Shown piece by piece: positions 35,473-47,130 of a stretch of 64,000 nucleotides of DNA. The DNA is from Utricularia gibba (Eukaryota > Streptophyta > Magnoliopsida > Lamiales > Lentibulariaceae): NCBI GenBank assembly GCA_002189035.1, contig NEEC01000027.1, positions 620,001 through 684,000 of the forward strand, given 5' to 3'. The notes beneath the pieces are model-generated. The model had not been told where the DNA came from, did not search any database, and saw nothing but the letters and a program-made list of their open reading frames with translations. The first letter of the stretch is position 1. Every line of letters begins with the position of its first letter. The translations under genes were made by a program, and so were the position numbers.

Positions 35473-37198
35473 GAGCTCTGATACATCGTCGGACGACAAA
35501 GCTTCCAACACGGAAGATGACCGGCTCAGAATGAGATTTAAAACGTCATGCTGTGCGCAGCGTGACTCATCACGGTTTGCAAGATATTGCAAGATATTGA
35601 ACGCGGCACGAAGCATGCATCAGTTGTGCGTATGAACACACCCGTGCATTGTAAGGGATCACCTCAAAAATGAAAATTTCACACCTTCCAATGAAATCCA
35701 TATGTTTTACAAACGAGAAATCACATTCGCGTCGAATCGGAAGCCCCGAGTCGAATTATCGCGAACGTCATGGCAACTTTGTGGCACAAATTGAAGGCTA
35801 ATATAAGGAAATAATTCGAGCTCTGATAAATCGTCGGACGACGAAGCTTCCATCACGGATGATGACCGCCTCGGAATGAGCTTCGAAACGGTGTGTCGTG
35901 CGCAACGCGGGTAATCACGGTTTTGAAGATATCGACAAAATACGGAATGGTGCACGAGGTCTACATCAGGTGTGGGTTGGAAAACACCCGTGGCATTGTA
36001 AGGGATCGCCTCGAAAACGAAAATTTCACACCTTCCAATGAAATGCATATGTATTGCATGCGCGAAATCCCATTCCTGTCGAATCGGAAGTCCCGAGTCA
36101 AAGCATCGCGAACGTCGTGGCCACTTTGTGGCACAATTGAAGGCTAATAGAAGGCAATAATTCGAGCTCTGATACATTGTCGGACGACAAAGCTTCCAAC
36201 ACGGAAGATGACCGGCTTAGAATGAGCTTTGAAACGGTATCCTGTGCGTAGCGTGACTTATCACGGTTTGCAAGATATCGACAAGATATTGAACGAGGCA
36301 CGAGGCATGCATCATGTGTGCGTAGGAACACACCCGTGGCATTGTAAGGGATCGCGTCGAAAACAAAAATTTCACACCTTCCAATGAAATGCATATGCTT
36401 TGCATGCGAGAAATCCATTCCTGTCGAATCGGAAGTCCCGAGTCACACCATCGCGAACGTCGTGGCACTTTGTGGCACAATTGAAGGCTAATAGAAGGCA
36501 ATAATTAGAGCTCTGATACATCGTCGGATTACGAAGCTTCCAACACGGAAGATGCTCGGCTAAGAATGAGCTTTGAAACGTCATGCCGTGCGCAGCGTGA
36601 CTCATCACGGTTTGCAAGATATCGACAAGATATTGAACGAGGCACGAGGCATGCATCAGGTGTGCGTAAGAACACACCCGTGCATTGTAAGGGATCGCCT
36701 CGAAAACGAAAATTTCACACCTTCCAATGAAATGCATATGTATTGCATGCGCGAAAATCCCATTCCTGTCGAATCGGAAGTCCCGAGTCAAAGCATCGCG
36801 AACGTCGTGGCCACTTTGTGGCACAATTGAAGGCTAATAGAAGGCAATAATTCGAGCTCTGATACATTGTCGGACGACAAAGCTTCCAACACGGAAGATG
36901 ACCGGCTAGAATGAGCTTTGAAACGGTATCCTGTGCGTAGCGTGACTCATCACGGTTTGCAAGATATCGACAAGATATTGAACGAGGCACGAGGCATGCA
37001 TCATGTGTGCGTAGGAAACACACCCGTGGCATTGTAAGGGATCGCGTCGAAAACGAAAATTTCACACCTTCCAATGAAATGCATATGTTTGCATGCGAGA
37101 AATCACATTCGCATCGAATCGGAAGTCCCGAGTCGCATCGTCGCGAACGTCGTGGCCAATTTGGGGCACAATTGAAGGCTAAAATACGGCAATAATTC
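35473..37198 (+). repeat. HOR unit 19: canonical A-B-D-E-F
   Basis: Starts: A 35473, B 35818, D 36164, E 36508, F 36854; total 1726 bp. B ends with GTCAAAGCATCGCG, a tag also in its partner B at 60397. Single-base changes in homopolymers are visible (GGCACAAATTG at 35785, AATCCATTC at 36413, GCGAAAATCCC at 36751). Confidence 0.93.
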
Positions 37199-38565
37199 GA
37201 GCTCTGATACATCGTCGGACGACAAAGCTTCCAACACGGAAGATGACCGGCTCAGAATGAGATTTAAACGTCATGCTGTGCGCAGCGTGACTCATCACGG
37301 TTTGCAAGATATTGCAAGATATTGAACGGGCACGAAGCATGCATCAGTTGTGCGTATGAACACACCCGTGGCATTGTAAGGGATCACCTCAAAAATGAAA
37401 ATTTCACACCTTCCAATGAAATCCATATGTTTTACAAACGAGAAATCACATTCGCGTCGAATCGGAAGCCCCGAGTCGAATTATCGCGAACGTCATGGCA
37501 ACTTTGTGGCACAATTGAAGGCTAATATAAGGAAATAATTCGAGCTCTGATAAATCGTCGGACGACGAAGCTTCCATCACGGATGATGACCGCCTCGGAA
37601 TGAGCTTCGAAACGGTGTGTCGTGCGCAACGCGGGTAATCACGGTTTGAAGATATCGACAAACGGAATGGTGCACGAGGTCTACATCAGGTGTGGGTTGG
37701 AAAACACCCGTGGCATTGTAAGGGATCGCCTCGAAAACGAAAATTTCACACCTTCCAATGAAATGCATATGTATTGCATGCGCGAAATCCCATTCCTGTC
37801 GAATCGGAAGTCCCGAGTCAAACCATCGCGAACGTCGTGGCCACTTTGTGGCACAATTGAAGGCTAATAAAGGCAATAATTCGAGCTCTGATACATTGTC
37901 GGACGACAAAGCTTCCAACACGGAAGATGACCGGCTAGAATGAGCTTTGAAACGGTATCCTGTGCGTAGCGTGACTTATCACAAGATATCGACAAGATAT
38001 TGAACGAGGCACGAGGCATGCATCATGTGTGCGTAGGAACACACCCGTGGCATTGTAAGGGATCGCGTCGAAAACAAAAATTTCACACCTTCCAATGAAA
38101 TGCATATGTTTTGCATGCGAGAAATCCCATTCCTGTCGAATCGGAAGTCCCGAGTCACACCATCGCGAACGTCGTGGCCATTTGTGGCACAATTGAAGGC
38201 TAATAGAAGGCAATAATTAGAGCTCTGATACATCGTCGGATTACGAAGCTTCCAACACGGAAGATGCTCGGCTAAGAATGAGCTTTGAAACGTCATGCCG
38301 TGCGCAGCGTGACTCATCACGGTTTGCAAGATATCGACAAGATATTGAACGAGGCACGAGGCATGCATCAGGTGTGCGTAAGAACACACCCGTAGCATTG
38401 TAAGGGATCGCCTCGAAAACGAAAATTTCACACCTTCCAATGAAATGCATATGTATTGCATGCGAGAAATCCCATTCCTGTCGAATCGGAAGTCCCGAGT
38501 CACACCATCGCGAACGTCGTGGCCACTTTGTGGCACAATTGAAGGCTAATAGAAGGCAATAATTC
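37199..38565 (+). repeat. HOR unit 20: A-B-D-E, without separate F
   Basis: Starts: A 37199, B 37542, D 37883, E 38220. The next monomer (38566) is an F/A hybrid opening unit 21. D is short (337 bp) and lost CGGTTTG near 37983. E has CCCGTAGCATTG. Partner unit 32 keeps F and A as separate monomers, so the fusion here arose after, or was repaired in, one copy. Confidence 0.9.
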
Positions 38566-41307
38566 GAGCTCTGATACATTTTGGACGACAAAGCTTCCAA
38601 TACGGAAGATGACAGCTCAGAATGAGCTTTGAAACGGTATCCTGTGCGTAGCGTGACTCATCACGGTTTGCAAGATATCGACAAGATATTGAACGAGGCA
38701 CGAGGCATGCATCAGTTGTGCGTATGAACACACCGTGGCATTGTAAGGGATCTCAAAATGAAAATTTCACACCTTCCAATGAAATCCATATGTTTTTCAA
38801 ACGAGAAATCACATTCGCGTCGAATCGGAAGCCCGAGTCGAATTATCGCGAACGTCATGGCAATTTGTGGCACAATTGAAGGCTAATATAAGGAAATAAT
38901 TCGAGCTCTGATAAATCGTCGGACGACGAAGCTTCCATCACGGATGATGACCGCCTCGGAATGAGCTTCGAAACGGTGTGTCGTGCGCAACGCGGGTAAT
39001 CACGGTTTTGAAGATATCGACAAAATACGGAATGGTGCACGAGGTCACATCAGGTGTGGGTTGGAAAACACCCGTGGCATTGTAAGGGATCGCCTCGAAA
39101 ACGAAAATTTCACACCTTCCAATGAAATCCATATGTCTTGATAGCGAGAAATCACATTCACGTCGAATCGGAAGTCCCGAGTCGCATCGTCGCGAACGTC
39201 GTGGCCAATTTGGGGCACAATTGAAGGCTAAATACGACAATAATTCGAGCTCTGATACATCGTCGGATGACAAAGCTTCCAACACGGAAGATGACCGCTC
39301 CGAATGAGCTTCGAAACGGTGTGTCGTGCGCTACGTGGCTCATCACGGTTTTCAAGATATCGATAAAATACGAATGGTGCACGAGGCATGCATCATGTGT
39401 GCGTAGGAACACACCCGTGGCATTGTAAGGGATCGCGTCGAAAACAAAATTTCACACCTTCCAATGAAATGCATATGCTTTGCATGCGAGAAATCCCATT
39501 CCTGTCGAATCGGAAGTCCCGAGTCAAACCATCGCGAACGTCGTGGCCACTTTGTGGCACAATTGAAGGCTAATAGAAGGCAATAATTCGAGCTCTGATA
39601 CATTGTCGGACGACAAAGCTTCCAACACGGAAGATGACCGGCTCAGAATGAGCTTTGAAACGGTATCCTGTGCGTAGCGTGACTATCACGGTTTGCAAGA
39701 TATCGACAAGATATTGAACGAGGCACGAGGCATGCATCATGTGTGCGTAGAAACACACCCGTGGCATTGTAAGGGATCGCGTCGAAAACAAAATTTCACA
39801 CCTTCCAATGAAATGCATATGCTTTGCATGCGAGAAATCCCATTCGTCGAATCGGAAGTCCCGAGTCACGCCATCGCGAACGTCGTGGCCACTTTGTGGC
39901 ACAATTGAAGGCTAATAGAAGGCAATAATTAGAGCTCTGATACATCGTCGGACGAAGCTTCCAACACGGAAGATGCTCGGCTAAGAATGAGCTTTGAAAC
40001 GTCATGCCGTGCGCAGCGTGACTCATCACGGTTTGCAAGATATCGACAAGATATTGAACGAGGCACGAGGCATGCATCAGGTGTGCGTAAGAACACACCC
40101 GTGCATTGTAAGGGATCGCCTCGAAAACGAAAATTTCACACCTTCCAATGAAATGCATATGTATTGCATGCGAGAAATCCATTCCTGTCGAATCGGAAGT
40201 CCCGAGTCAAAGCATCGCGAACGTCGTGGCCACTTTGTGGCACAATTGAAGGCTAATAGAAGGCAATAATTCGAGCTCTGATACATTGTCGGACGACAAA
40301 GCTTCCAACACGGAAGATGACCGGCTTTGAATGAGCTTTGAAACGGTATCTGTGCGTAGCGTGACTTATCACGGTTTGCAAGATATCGACAAGATATTGA
40401 ACGAGGCACGAGGCATGCATCATGTGTGCGTAGGAACACACCCGTGGCATTGTAAGGGATCGCGTCGAAAACAAAAATTTCACACCTTCCAATGAAATGC
40501 ATATGCTTTGCATGCGAGAAATCCCATTCCTGTCGAATCGGAAGTCCCGAGTCACACCATCGCGAACGTCGTGGCCACTTTGTGGCACAATTGAAGGCTA
40601 ATAGAAGGCAATAATTAGAGCTCTGATACATCGTCGGATTACGAAGCTTCCAACACGGAAGATGACCGGCTAAGAATGAGCTTTGAAACGTCATGCCGTG
40701 CGCAGCGTGACTCATCACGGTTTGCAAGATATCGACAAGATATTGAACGAGGCACGAGGCATGCATCAGGTGTGCGTAAGAACACACCCGTGCATTGTAA
40801 GGGATCGCCTCGAAAACGAAAATTTCACACCTTCCAATGAAATGCATATGTTTTGCATGCGAGAAATCCATTCCTGTCGAATCGGAAGTCCCGAGTCACA
40901 CCATCGCGAACGTCGTGGCCACTTTGTGGCACAATTGAAGGCTAATAGAAGGCAATAATTAGAGCTCTGATACATCGTCGGACGACGAAGCTTCCAACAC
41001 GGAAGATGACCGGCTAAGAATGAGCTTTGAAACGGTCATCCGTGCGCAGCGTGACTCATCACGGTTTGCAAGATATCAACAAGATATTGAACGAGGCACG
41101 AGGCATGCATCATGTGTGCGTAGGAACACACCCGTGGCATTGTAAGGGATCGCGTCGAAAACGAAAATTTCACACCTTCCAATGAAATGCATATGTTTTG
41201 CATGCGAGAAATCACATTCGCATCGAATCGGAAGTCCCGAGTCGCATCGTCGCGAACGTCGTGGCCAATTTGGGGCACAATTGAAGGCTAAAATACGGCA
41301 ATAATTC
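38566..41307 (+). repeat. HOR unit 21: (F/A)-B'-C-D-E-D-E-(E/F)
   Basis: Starts: F/A 38566, B' 38903, C 39247, D 39590, E 39932, D 40273, E 40618, E/F 40962. The F/A front has CATTTTGGACGAC, close to the CATTTTCGG of 63160. Its A back has TTTTTCAAACGAG in place of TTTTACAAACGAG. The second D has GGCTTTGAATGAG, as in 19649. Confidence 0.92.
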
Positions 41308-42685
41308 GAGCTCTGATACATCGTCGGACGACAAAGCTTCCAACACGGAAGATGACCGGCTCAGAATGAGATTTAAAACGTCATGCTGTGCGCAGCGTGA
41401 CTCATCACGGTTTGCAAGATATTGCAAGATATTGAACGCGGCACGAAGCATGCATCAGTTGTGCGTATGAACACACCCGTGGCATTGTAAGGGATCACCT
41501 CAAAAATGAAAATTTCACACCTTCCAATGAAATCCATATGTTTTACAAACGAGAAATCACATTCGCGTCGAATCGGAAGCCCCGAGTCGAATTATCGCGA
41601 ACGTCATGGCAACTTTGTGGCACAATTGAAGGCTAATATAAGGAAATAATTCGAGCTCTGATAAATCGTCGGACGACGAAGCTTCCATCACGGATGATGA
41701 CCGCCTCGGAATGAGCTTCGAAACGGTGTGTCGTGCGCAACGCGGGTAATCACGGTTTTGAAGATATCGACAAAATACGGAATGGTGCACGAGGTCACAT
41801 CAGGTGTGGGTTGAAAAACACCCGTGGCATTGTAAGGGATCGCCTCGAAAACGAAAATTTCACACCTTCCAATGAAATGCATATGTATTGCATGCGCGAA
41901 ATCCCATTCCTGTCGAATCGGAAGTCCCGAGTCAAACCATCGCGAACGTCGTGGCCACTTTGTGGCACAATTGAAGGCTAATAGAAGGCAATAATTCGAG
42001 CTCTGATACATTGTCGGACGACAAAGCTTCCAACACGGAAGATGACCGGCTCAGAATGAGCTTTGAAACGGTATCCTGTGCGTAGCGTGACTTATCACGG
42101 TTTGCAAGATATCGACAAGATATTGAACGAGGCACGAGGCATGCATCATGTGTGCGTAGGAACACACCCGTGGCATTGTAAGGGATCGCGTCGAAAACAA
42201 AAATTTCACACCTTCCAATGAAATGCATATGCTTTGCATGCGAGAAATCCCATTCCTGTCGAATCGGAAGTCCCGAGTCACACCATCGCGAACGTCGTGG
42301 CCACTTTGTGGCACAATTGAAGGCTAATAGAAGGCAATAATTAGAGCTCTGATACATCGTCGGATTACGAAGCTTCCAACGGAAGATGCTCGGCTAAGAA
42401 TGAGCTTTGAAACGTATGCCGTGCGCAGCGTGACTCATCACGGTTTGCAAGATATCGACAAGATATTGAACGAGGCACGAGGCATGCATCAGGTGTGCGT
42501 AAGAACACACCCGTGCATTGTAAGGGATCGCCTCGAAAACGAAAATTTCACACCTTCCAATGAAATGCATATGTTTTGCATGCGAGAAATCCCATTCCTG
42601 TCGAATCGGAAGTCCCGAGTCACACCATCGCGAACGTCGTGGCCACTTTGTGGCACAATTGAAGGCTAATAGAAGGCAATAATTC
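41308..42685 (+). repeat. HOR unit 22: A-B-D-E, without separate F
   Basis: Starts: A 41308, B 41653, D 41998, E 42344; total 1378 bp. B carries GTTGAAAAACAC and GAGGTCACATCAGG. E lost ACA in CTTCCAACGGAAG (42372) and ends TAATTC into the F/A hybrid at 42686. Confidence 0.92.
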
Positions 42686-45407
42686 GAGCTCTGATACATC
42701 GTCGGACGACAAAGCTTCCAACACGGAAGATGACCGGCTCAGAATGAGCTTTGAAACGGTGCGTAGCGTGACTCATCACGGTTTGCAAGATATCGACAAG
42801 ATATTGAACGAGGCAAAGGTGCATCAGTTGTGCGTATGAACACACCGTGGCATTGTAAGGGATCACCTCAAAAATGAAAATTTCACACCTTCCAATGAAA
42901 TCCATATGTTTTACAAACGAGAAATCACATTCGCGTCGAATCGGAAGCCCCGAGTCGAATTATCGCGAACGTCATGGCAACTTTGGCACAATTGAAGGCT
43001 AATATAAGGAAATAATTCGAGCTCTGATAATCGTCGGACGACGAAGCTTCCATCACGGATGATGACCGCCTCGGAATGAGCTTCGAAACGGTGTGTCGTG
43101 CGCAACGCGGGTAATCACGGTTTGAAGATATCGACAAAATACGAATGGTGCACGAGGTCTACATCAGGTGTGGTTGGAAACACCCGTGGCATTGTAAGGG
43201 ATCGCCTCGAAAACGAAAATTTCACACCTTCCAATGAAATCCATATGTTTGCAGCGAGAAATCACATTCCGTCGAATCGGAAGTCCCGAGTCGCATCGTC
43301 GCGAACGTCGTGGCCAATTTGGGCACAATTGAAGGCTAAATACGACAATAATTCGAGCTCTGATACATCGTCGGATGACAAAGCTTCCAACACGGAAGAT
43401 GACCGCCTCGAATGAGCTTCGAAACGGTGTGTCGTGCGCTACGTGGCTCATCACGGTTTTCAAGATATCGATAAAATACGAATGGTGCACGAGGCATGCA
43501 TCATGTGTGCGTAGGAACACACCCGTGGCATTGTAAGGGATCGCGTCGAAAACAAAAATTTCACACCTTCCAATGAAATGCATATGCTTTGCATGCGAGA
43601 AATCCCATTCCTGTCGAATCGGAAGTCCGAGTCAAACCATGGCGAACGTCGTGGCCACTTTGTGGCACAATTGAAGGCTAATAGAAGGCAATAATTCGAG
43701 CTCTGATACATTGTCGGACGACAAAGCTTCCAACACGGAAGATGACCGGCTCAGAATGAGCTTTGAAACGGTATCCTGTGCGTAGCGTGACTTATCACGG
43801 TTTGCAAGATATCGACAAGATATTGAACGAGGCACGAGGCATGCATCATGGTGGCGTAGGAACACACCCGTGGCATTGTAAGGGATCGCGTCGAAAACAA
43901 AAATTTCACACCTTCCAATGAAATGCATATGCTTTGCATGCGAGAAATCCCATTCCTGTCGAATCGGAAGTCCCGAGTCGCATCGCGAACGTCGTGGCCA
44001 CTTTGTGGCACAATTGAAGGCTAATAGAAGGCAATAATTAGAGCTCTGATACATCGTCGGATTACGAAGCTTCCAACACGGAAGATGCCGGCTAGAATGA
44101 GCTTTGAAACGTCATGCCGTGCGCAGCGTGACTCATCACGGTTTGCAAGATATCGACAAGATATTGAACGAGGCACGAGGCATGCATCAGGTGTGCGTAA
44201 GAACACACCCGTGCATTGTAAGGGATCGCCTCGAAAACGAAAATTTCACACCTTCCAATGAAATGCATATGTATTGCATGCGCGAAATCCCATTCCTGTC
44301 GAATCGGAAGTCCCGAGTCAAACATCGCGAACGTCGTGGCCACTTTGTGGCACAATTGAAGGCTAATAGAAGGCAATAATTCGAGCTCTGATACATTGTC
44401 GGACGACAAAGCTTCCAACACGGAAGATGACCGGCTTGAATGAGCTTTGAAACGGTATCCTGTGCGTAGCGTGACTTATCACGGTTTGCAAGATATCGAC
44501 AAGATATTGAACGAGGCACGAGGTGCATCATGTGTGCGTAGGAACACACCCGTGGCATTGTAAGGGATCGCGTCGAAAACAAAAATTTCACACCTTCCAA
44601 TGAAATGCATATGCTTTGCATGCGAGAAATCCATTCCTGTCGAATCGGAAGTCCCGAGTCACACCATCGCGAACGTCGTGGCCACTTTGTGGCACAATTG
44701 AAGGCTAAAGAAGGCAATAATTCGAGCTCTGATACATCGTCGGAACGAAGCTTCCAACACGGAAGATGCCGGCTAAGAATGAGCTTTGAAACGTCATGCC
44801 GTGCGCAGCGTGACTCATCACGGTTTGCAAGATATCGACAAGATATTGAACGAGGCACGAGGCATGCATCAGGTGTGCGTAAGAACACACCCGTGCATTG
44901 TAAGGGATCGCCTCGAAAACGAAAATTTCACACCTTCCAATGAAATGCATATGTATTTGCATGCGAGAAATCCCATTCGTCGAATCGGAAGTCCCGAGTC
45001 ACACCATCGCGAACGTCGTGGCCACTTTGTGGCACAATTGAAGGCTAATAGAAGGCAATAATTCGAGCTCTGATACATCGTCGGACGACAAGCTTCCAAC
45101 ACGGAAGATGACCGGCTCAGAATGAGCTTTGAAACGTCATGCCGTGCGCAGCGTGACTCATCACGGTTTGCAAGATATCGACAAGATATTGAACGAGGCA
45201 CGAGGCATGCATCATGTGTGCGTAGGAACACACCCGTGGCATTGTAAGGGATCGCGTCGAAAACGAAAATTTCACACCTTCCAATGAAATGCATATGTTT
45301 GCATGCGAGAAATCACATTCGCATCGAATCGGAAGTCCCGAGTCGCATCGTCGCGAACGTCGTGGCCAATTTGGGGCACATTGAAGGCTAAAATACGGCA
45401 ATAATTC
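42686..45407 (+). repeat. HOR unit 23: (F/A)-B'-C-D-E-D-E-(E/F)
   Basis: Starts: F/A 42686, B' 43019, C 43355, D 43698, E 44041, D 44383, E 44724, E/F 45065. Six of the eight monomers are 333-343 bp, and their losses are mostly 1-8 bp. The F/A monomer lost TATCCT (CGGTGCGTAGCG at 42757). The hybrid junction at 42812-42826 reads GAGGCAAAGGTGCATCAG. Confidence 0.9.
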
Positions 45408-47130
45408 GAGCTCTGATACATCGTCGGACGACAAAGCTTCCAACACGGAAGATGACCGGCTCAGAATGAGATTTAAAACGTCATGCTGTGCGCAGCGTGA
45501 CTCATCACGGTTTGCAAGATATTGCAAGATATTGAACGCGGCACGAAGCATGCATCAGTTGTGCGTATGAACACACCCGTGGCATTGTAAGGGATCACCT
45601 CAAAAATGAAAATTTCACACCTTCCAATGAAATCCATATGTTTTACAAACGAGAAATCACATTCGCGTCGAATCGGAAGCCCCGAGTCGAATTATCGCGA
45701 ACGTCATGGCAACTTTGTGGCACAATTGAAGGCTAATATAAGGAAATAATTCGAGCTCTGATAAATCGTCGGACGACGAAGCTTCCATCACGGATGATGA
45801 CCGCCTCGGAATGAGCTTCGAAACGGTGTGTCGTGCGCAACGCGGGTAATCACGGTTTTGAAGATATCGACAAAATACGGAATGGTGCACGAGGTCTACA
45901 TCAGGTGTGGGTTGAAAAACACCCGTGGCATTGTAAGGGATCGCCTCGAAAACGAAAATTTCACACCTTCCAATGAAATGCATATGTATTGCATGCGCGA
46001 AATCCCATTCCTGTCGAATCGGAAGTCCCGAGTCAAACCATCGCGAACGTCGTGGCCACTTTGTGGCACAATTGAAGGCTAATAGAAGGCAATAATTCGA
46101 GCTCTGATACATTGTCGGACGACAAAGCTTCCAACACGGAAGATGACCGGCTTAGAATGAGCTTTGAAACGGTATCCTGTGCGTAGCGTGACTTATCACG
46201 GTTTGCAAGATATCGACAAGATATTGAACGAGGCACGAGGCATGCATCATGTGTGCGTAGGAACACACCCGTGGCATTGTAAGGGATCGCGTCGAAAACA
46301 AAAATTTCACACCTTCCAATGAAATGCATATGCTTTGCATGCGAGAAATCCATTCCTGTCGAATCGGAAGTCCCGAGTCACACCATCGCGAACGTCGTGG
46401 CCACTTTGTGGCACAATTGAAGGCTAATAGAAGGCAATAATTAGAGCTCTGATACATCGTCGGATTACGAAGCTTCCAACACGGAAGATGCTCGGCTAAG
46501 AATGAGCTTTGAAACGTCATGCCGTGCGCAGCGTGACTCATCACGGTTTGCAAGATATCGACAAGATATTGAACGAGGCACGAGGCATGCATCAGGTGTG
46601 CGTAAGAAACACCCGTGCATTGTAAGGGATCGCCTCGAAAACGAAAATTTCACACCTTCCAATGAAATGCATATGTATTGCATGCGAGAAATCCCATTCC
46701 TGTCGAATCGGAAGTCCCGAGTCACACCATCGCGAACGTCGTGGCCACTTTGTGGCACAATTGAAGGCTAATAGAAGGCAATAATTCGAGCTCTGATACA
46801 TCGTCGGACGACGAAGCTTCCAACACGGAAGATGACCGGCTCAGAATGAGCTTTGAAACGGTATGCCGTGCGCAGCGTGACTCATCACGGTTTGCAAGAT
46901 ATCGACAAGATATTGAACGAGGCACGAGGCATGCATCATTGTGCGTAGAACACACCCGTGGCATTGTAAGGGATCGCGTCGAAAACGAAAATTTCACACC
47001 TTCCAATGAAATGCATATGTTTGCATGCGAGAAATCACATTCGCATCGAATCGGAAGTCCCGAGTCGCATCGTCGCGAACGTCGTGGCCAATTTGGGGCA
47101 CAATTGAAGGCTAAAATACGGCAATAATTC
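45408..47130 (+). repeat. HOR unit 24: A-B-D-E-(E/F)
   Basis: Starts: A 45408, B 45753, D 46099, E 46444, E/F 46788; total 1723 bp. It partners unit 12. The E/F monomer here has GGCTCAGAATGAG with CGGTATGCCGTGCGCAGCG, a blend of the F and E fronts not seen in the partner at 22068. Confidence 0.92.

Larger units (their letters stand above)
17927..38565 (+). repeat. Macro-repeat, copy 1 (units 11-20, ~20.6 kb)
   Basis: This block of 60 monomers recurs unit for unit at 42686-63159. Matching A starts include 20685/45408, 22414/47131, 24829/49475, 27241/51861, 30676/55256, 33402/57983 and 37199/61779. Rare features are shared: the 3-mer unit with its D/F hybrid (27241/51861), the E/D hybrid (23795/48491) and the divergent E*-G-H island. 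These shared oddities make descent by duplication much more likely than coincidental order. Confidence 0.88.
38566..42685 (+). repeat. Partial macro-repeat copy (units 21-22, ~4.1 kb)
   Basis: Twelve monomers read (F/A)-B'-C-D-E-D-E-(E/F)-A-B-D-E. This is the order at the start of macro copy 1 (17927 onward), and of copy 2 (42686 onward) apart from a few bases. The F/A hybrid then restarts at 42686. The simplest reading is a 4.1-kb local tandem duplication of the beginning of copy 2, or a copy 20 kb long collapsed to its first fifth. Confidence 0.85.
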
